64,000 nucleotides of DNA, taken from positions 306,917 through 370,916 of the forward strand of contig NZ_ASJA01000001.1 of the NCBI RefSeq assembly GCF_000412185.1. The letters are read 5' to 3'. The DNA is from Euryhalocaulis caribicus. GTDB lineage: Bacteria; Pseudomonadota; Alphaproteobacteria; Caulobacterales; Maricaulaceae. Both the position numbers and the translations under genes were made by a program. Below are positions 60,331 through 64,000 of the stretch, in pieces. The notes under the pieces were generated by a model. That model worked only from the letters and a program-made list of their open reading frames with translations, made no database searches and was not told where the DNA came from. Positions within the stretch are counted from its first letter, which is position 1, and each line of letters starts with the position of its first letter.

Positions 60331-62000
60331 GCCGTTGTGACGGCTGCCCGCTCGATCAGAACGTCCTGCTTCACATTCGCAGTCCCCGCGCCATAGGCGA
60401 GGAAGGAGTCCGCGATACGCGCCTCGATAAAGGCGTCTGCGACGTCCTGCGGCGCGCGTTCTATCAGCACGGCCGCCTGAAGGCACAGCGCGGCGCGTTC
60501 GACCCATGCCCGCGCCGACGCTTCGCCCTGCGCCAGCGAGTCTGACGGATCGGCCAGCCACGCGGCCCATTCGGCTAGTTTCGGGTGCGCCTCGGCGGCC
60601 GGGCGCAGGGCCGTTTTCAGCGCCTCCGCTGCTGCATCTTCCCGGTTCAGGGCGCGCAGGACGTCCAGCGCGATGACATTGCCCGAGCCTTCCCAGATGG
60701 CGTTCAGCGGCGATTGCCGGAACAGGCGCGGAAGGCCCGATTCCTCGACATATCCGGCCCCGCCCAGCGCCTCCATCGCCTCATAGGCCGCGCCCGGCGC
60801 GCGTTTGCAGATCCAGTATTTGGCGATCGGCGTGATGATCCGGCTTAGCGCCGCGGCCTCATCGTCGCGCGCCAGCGTCTTGTCGAAACTTTCGGCGACC
60901 AGGAAGGCGAGGGCGGTGGCCGCCTCCGCCTCAAGACTCAGGTCGGAAAGCACGGCCCGCATAAGGGGCTGATCGACCAGTTTCTTCTGGAAAGCGGCCC
61001 GCCCCTGCGCGTGATGGACGGCAAAAGCGGCCCCGCGCCGTATCTGGGCGGCCGATCCGGCGATGCAGTCCAGCCGCGTATGGTGCACCATCTCGATAAT
61101 GGTGCGCACGCCGCGCCCCGGCTCGCCGACCCGCCGCGCCCATGCGCCGCGATATTCGATCTCGCTTGAGGCGTTGGAGCGGTCGCCCAGCTTGTCCTTC
61201 AGGCGCTGTATTTCCATGGCATTGCGCTGACCGTCGGGCGTCCAGCGCGGGACCAGGAAACAGGACAGCCCCGCTTCCTCATAGGCCAGGGTCAGGAAGG
61301 CGTCGCACATCGGCGCCGAACAGAACCATTTATGGCCCGTCAGGCTGACCTCGTCGTCCGACCCGTCCAGCGGTTCGGCGCGCGTGGTGTTCGCCCGTAC
61401 GTCCGATCCGCCCTGTTTTTCGGTCATCGCCATGCCCATGGTCGCGCCGATCTTGTCCGGGGCGGGGAGGGTTCGCGGGTCATACGCGGCGCTGGTCACG
61501 CGCGGCGCCCATTCTTCCGCCGACCATCGGGCGCGTTTCAGCGCCGGAACCACGGCATAAGTCATCGACATGGGGCAGCAGACCCCGTCATCGGACCAGC
61601 CCATCAGCATCATCAGCGCCGAATGCGCGACATGCCCGCCCGCAGGGTGCGTCCATGCGCGCGCTGAAACGCCGCCGGAAAGCCCGGTTTCCATCAGCGC
61701 ATGATAGGCGGGATGGAACTCAACCTCGTCGATACGCTGTCCGTAGCGGTCGAAAGCTTTCAGCGCCGGCGGGTTTTCATTCGCCACGCGCCCCAGCTCC
61801 CGCAACGCCTGCGCCCCCGTTTCGCGGCCGAACGCGGTCAGATGCGCGGCCTGGCCGTCCGGGTCGCCGCCGGGCAGGGCGCGTTCAACATGGGTTTTCA
61901 GGATGGAATCGCCGGCAAACGCGTCCAGATCGCCCATCGGATCGGCCTGATTGGCGACTTCATGGGTGGCGAGATCGGCGCGCGGGCGGAAATTTGTCAT
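60327..62000 (-). CDS. aidB: AidB-like acyl-CoA dehydrogenase
   Basis: A 557-residue flavoprotein of the AidB branch of acyl-CoA dehydrogenases, longer than metabolic members. It has the AidB-specific N-terminal region (PRADLATHEVANQADPMGDLDAFAGD), TEKQGGSDVRANTTRAEP, GHKWFCSAPMCDAFL and ALGGAGYVEESGLPRLFR. In E. coli AidB is induced by alkylating agents and binds DNA. The first codon overlaps the stop of the small gene upstream (ATGA), so it is last in the rlmB-GFA-unknown-aidB operon. Confidence 0.88.
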   Translation of the reverse strand: MTNFRPRADLATHEVANQADPMGDLDAFAGDSILKTHVERALPGGDPDGQAAHLTAFGRETGAQALRELGRVANENPPALKAFDRYGQRIDEVEFHPAYHALMETGLSGGVSARAWTHPAGGHVAHSALMMLMGWSDDGVCCPMSMTYAVVPALKRARWSAEEWAPRVTSAAYDPRTLPAPDKIGATMGMAMTEKQGGSDVRANTTRAEPLDGSDDEVSLTGHKWFCSAPMCDAFLTLAYEEAGLSCFLVPRWTPDGQRNAMEIQRLKDKLGDRSNASSEIEYRGAWARRVGEPGRGVRTIIEMVHHTRLDCIAGSAAQIRRGAAFAVHHAQGRAAFQKKLVDQPLMRAVLSDLSLEAEAATALAFLVAESFDKTLARDDEAAALSRIITPIAKYWICKRAPGAAYEAMEALGGAGYVEESGLPRLFRQSPLNAIWEGSGNVIALDVLRALNREDAAAEALKTALRPAAEAHPKLAEWAAWLADPSDSLAQGEASARAWVERAALCLQAAVLIERAPQDVADAFIEARIADSFLAYGAGTANVKQDVLIERAAVTTA

Positions 62001-62404
62001 TGGTTTGCCTCGGGCCGGACTTCAAGAACAGGCTCCTCTACGGCGTCATCCCGGAAGCGAACCGCGCAAAAGGGAATGTCTGTTGCGGTCTCGTAGCCAT
62101 GCAAAGTCACGCCCTCGATGAACAAAAGCAGGGCGTCATTGGGGAAATCCTGCGTATCGGGGCCCTTCTCGACCCCCTCCAGCATGGCCGCCAGAAGGTT
62201 TTTTCGATAGCGAAGGTTCTCCGACGCCGTGTCCTCGGCCTGCCGCGCCCGGGTCATATCCAGCGCCTGCGCCATGTGTTCCTGCGTCGTGGCGGCCAGA
62301 AACTCGCCATTCACCAGCAGGGGAATCAGCCCCCGCCGGCGCAGACCGGCTGCAAATTCGCTGTCTTCGGCGGGGTGGGAATACTGGATTGTGACCTGTT
62401 TCAA
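61997..62404 (-). CDS. Small protein of unknown function in the aidB operon
   Basis: About 135 residues, with helical and beta segments and no signal or TM. It reads TIQYSHPAEDSEFAAGLRRRGLIPLLVNGEFLAATTQEHMAQALDM near the start. The TTG at 62404 is chosen because GAGGAG lies about 10 nt upstream; the alternative TTG at 62422 would overlap the preceding gene. It lies 4 nt after GFA and overlaps aidB by 4 nt. No family was recognised. Confidence 0.6.
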   Translation of the reverse strand: MKQVTIQYSHPAEDSEFAAGLRRRGLIPLLVNGEFLAATTQEHMAQALDMTRARQAEDTASENLRYRKNLLAAMLEGVEKGPDTQDFPNDALLLFIEGVTLHGYETATDIPFCAVRFRDDAVEEPVLEVRPEANQ

Positions 62405-62408
62405 GGCG

Positions 62409-62780
62409 CTATCGCTCCTCAATCAATGTAACCCATGGCAATTTTTCGGCGGCGAATGCATCGCCCGTGGGCGTGAATTGGTCAGGATTGTCGAAGGTTC
62501 CGATCAGGAAATGCGTCTCTCCGGCCCATTTTTCGCTGGAAAATGACACCGGCGTTCCGCAAACGGCGCAGAATCCGCGCGCGGTTGCGGGCGAACTCTC
62601 ATGAAGATCGGGCGGATTCGGCCATGAAACCTGACCGGTTTCGAATCCGATCCATGTGGAAAACGCCCCGCCGGTGGAGCGGCGGCAGTCTTCGCAATGG
62701 CAATTGGCGACGAATTTCGGGTCTCCGGCGGCCTTGAAGCGCACCTTTCCACACCGGCATCCGCCTTCGAACTCACTCAT
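62409..62780 (-). CDS. GFA family (glutathione-dependent formaldehyde-activating enzyme-like) protein
   Basis: A 123-residue zinc protein with the GFA cysteine pattern: GGCRCGKVRF, NCHCEDCRRSTGGAFSTW and GFCAVCGTPVSF. The founding member accelerates formation of S-hydroxymethylglutathione from formaldehyde and glutathione; many relatives have other roles. The ATG at 62780 overlaps the true rlmB stop (ATGA) and precedes the unknown gene by 4 nt. The combination with aidB suggests a detoxification theme. Confidence 0.86.
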   Translation of the reverse strand: MSEFEGGCRCGKVRFKAAGDPKFVANCHCEDCRRSTGGAFSTWIGFETGQVSWPNPPDLHESSPATARGFCAVCGTPVSFSSEKWAGETHFLIGTFDNPDQFTPTGDAFAAEKLPWVTLIEER

Positions 62781-63548
62781 GCCCGGCCTCTGGCCCACTC
62801 ATAAAGCGCGACCGCGGCCGCGACGGAAACGTTCAGGCTTTCCACCTTATCGCTGATCGGGATGCGCGCCAGCGAATCACAGGCCTCGGCGACGGACGGG
62901 CGCAGCCCTTTTTTCCTCGGCGCCCATGACCAGAACCACGGCGTCTTTGCCGGAAACCGCCTCGGACAGCGCGATCTCCGCTTCTCCGGCCAGTCCCACG
63001 GCCCGCCATCCGCGCTTTGTCAGCTCGTTCAGGGCACGGGAAAGATTGACCACGCGCGCGGTCGGTACGGTTTCCGCCGCGCCCACGGCGGTTTTCGCCA
63101 GTCCGCCGGACAGGGGCGGGGCCTTGCGGTCCTGCATGATGATTCCCCTGGCGCCAAATGCGGCGGCCGAACGGTAGATCGCCCCGGCGTTCCGCGGGTC
63201 GGTCACGCCGTCCAGCATCACGATCAGACCTTGCGGCGGCGAAATCAGATCTTCCAGCGATACGCCGTCAGGCTGTTTCGTCTTCAGCGCTACGCCCTGA
63301 TGCACCGCGCCATCGGGCAGCATGGCGTTCAGCGCCTTGGGGTCGACGATCTCCGCGCGATCGGCGAAGGCGCTGAAGCCCTCGGTGGCGGCGTTCCGCG
63401 TCAGATAGAGGCCCAGAATCTTCCGGGCCGGGTTGTTCAGCGCCGCCAGCGCGGCGTGCGATCCCCATATCCAGGCGATATTATCGGCATTGTTCTGCGT
63501 TCCCTGACGCCGGGGCGCCTTTGAGCGGTTGCGTGGGTTTTGGGCCAT
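62777..63548 (-). pseudogene. rlmB: RlmB/TrmH-type rRNA or tRNA 2'-O-methyltransferase, broken by a 1-nt frameshift
   Basis: From ATG 63548 (GGGGAGA 7 nt upstream) the SPOUT methyltransferase is recognisable: IWGSHAALAALNNP, VMLDGVTDPRNAGAIYRSAAAFGARGIIM (motif 1) and VLVMGAEEK (motif 2). After EEK the frame is lost because the minus strand has six A (T6 at 62909-62914); with five A it continues as GLRPSVAEACD...IPISDKVESLNVSVAAAVALYEW (motif 3) and ends with TGA at 62777, overlapping the GFA start. About 256 residues when repaired. It may be an assembly error or a real, recent mutation. Confidence 0.85.
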
Positions 63549-63695
63549 CGTTATATCTCCCCGCTCCGATCTGGACGGAGCCGGTAAAATTGCTTCGCTA
63601 AAGGGGTCGCGTATCACGCCCCTTTGCGGTTTGCACGGTCCCGGAGCCGAGTCTGGATTCGGAACGCGCCTCGCGCGGCGGCGAACGCCGGAGTT

Positions 63696-63780
63696 GGAGG
63701 GGTGGGAGAGTGGTTAAATCCAGCAGACTGTAAATCTGCCCGCTATGCGTACGCTGGTTCGAATCCAGCCCCCTCCACCA
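63696..63780 (+). tRNA. tRNA-Tyr (anticodon GTA)
   Basis: Acceptor arms GGAGGGG and CCCCTCC pair, with discriminator A and an encoded CCA. The anticodon stem GCAGA/TCTGC encloses CTGTAAA with GTA at 63730-63732. A long variable arm and the GGTTCGAATCC T arm identify a class II tRNA-Tyr. Confidence 0.97.
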
Positions 63781-63825
63781 TTTCCGTTCGCCGTCCGGGC
63801 CATTATTGAAGGCGTGGCGACACGG

Positions 63826-63899
<74 letters not shown>

Positions 63900-64000
63900 A
63901 CGCCTCAAAGGCGTTGCAATTATCGCCCAATCGATTAGATAGCGGCGCAAACGCGCGCGTCCCGCGCATTATCATCATCCACTCAACGATAGACGTAAGA

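Overview
The window is about 64 kb of high-GC, gene-dense chromosome from an alphaproteobacterium. The pointers are: SpmX and MipZ homologues (polarity and division factors of the Caulobacter/Hyphomonas-like, often stalked or dimorphic lineages), DUF1489 and ExoD-family proteins, a phasin, a ClpS-ClpA pair, SecDF followed by Mth938-domain and squalene/phytoene-synthase-like proteins, and a LexA box of the alphaproteobacterial type GAAC-N7-GAAC between uvrA and ssb. No phage, insertion sequence, plasmid origin or CRISPR array was seen; the region looks like ordinary core chromosome with lineage-specific small membrane and secreted proteins between housekeeping genes.

Layout. 0-5 kb: the end of glmU, then gabD and rpiA in an overlapping chain, a convergent lipoprotein, glutathione reductase and a lone receiver domain. 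5.4-9.4 kb: tRNA-Leu(GAG), mgtE translationally coupled to a secreted Kelch propeller, and spmX. 9.4-20 kb: two leucine-degradation genes (isovaleryl-CoA dehydrogenase and a biotin-carrying methylcrotonyl-CoA carboxylase subunit) separated by small exported proteins, a four-TM protein and a cyclic-nucleotide-domain patatin phospholipase; then a JmjC/cupin-like protein and DUF1489. 20-26 kb: a DUF885 hydrolase, panC, and a division-themed group (SPOR lipoprotein, MipZ, SPOR-tailed D,D-carboxypeptidase). 26-36.4 kb: phasin with a strong promoter and a palindromic operator, clpS-clpA, a class III CoA-transferase, an NlpD-like LysM/M23 lipoprotein, yajC-secD-secF, and two genes related to mitochondrial complex I assembly factors. 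36.4-48 kb: trmFO, cfa, three related polytopic membrane proteins, a CPBP protease, an ExoD-family protein, and divergent uvrA and ssb. 48-57 kb: an epimerase remnant, a MATE exporter, a tiny 36-residue membrane protein behind an AT-rich repeat-filled promoter, DUF1761, metG, an M20 hydrolase and a TPR protein. 57-64 kb: a second CPBP protein, an AraC regulator broken by a 28-bp tandem duplication, RidA, PAP2, DUF819, and a tight minus-strand operon (rlmB, GFA, unknown, aidB), then tRNA-Tyr and tRNA-Gly.

Genes are packed very tightly. ATGA/GTGA start-stop overlaps are frequent, and four convergent pairs overlap by exactly 4 nt at their stop codons. Three reading frames are broken: two by a single extra base in a homopolymer (a membrane protein at 42.09 kb and rlmB at 62.91 kb), and one by the 28-bp duplication in the AraC gene. 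The homopolymer pair could be assembly errors. Features that best deserve follow-up are the small membrane protein and its CGATA-rich control region, the SecDF-linked complex-I-assembly-like pair, the three-paralogue membrane cluster, the AraC duplication, and the GFA-AidB operon.
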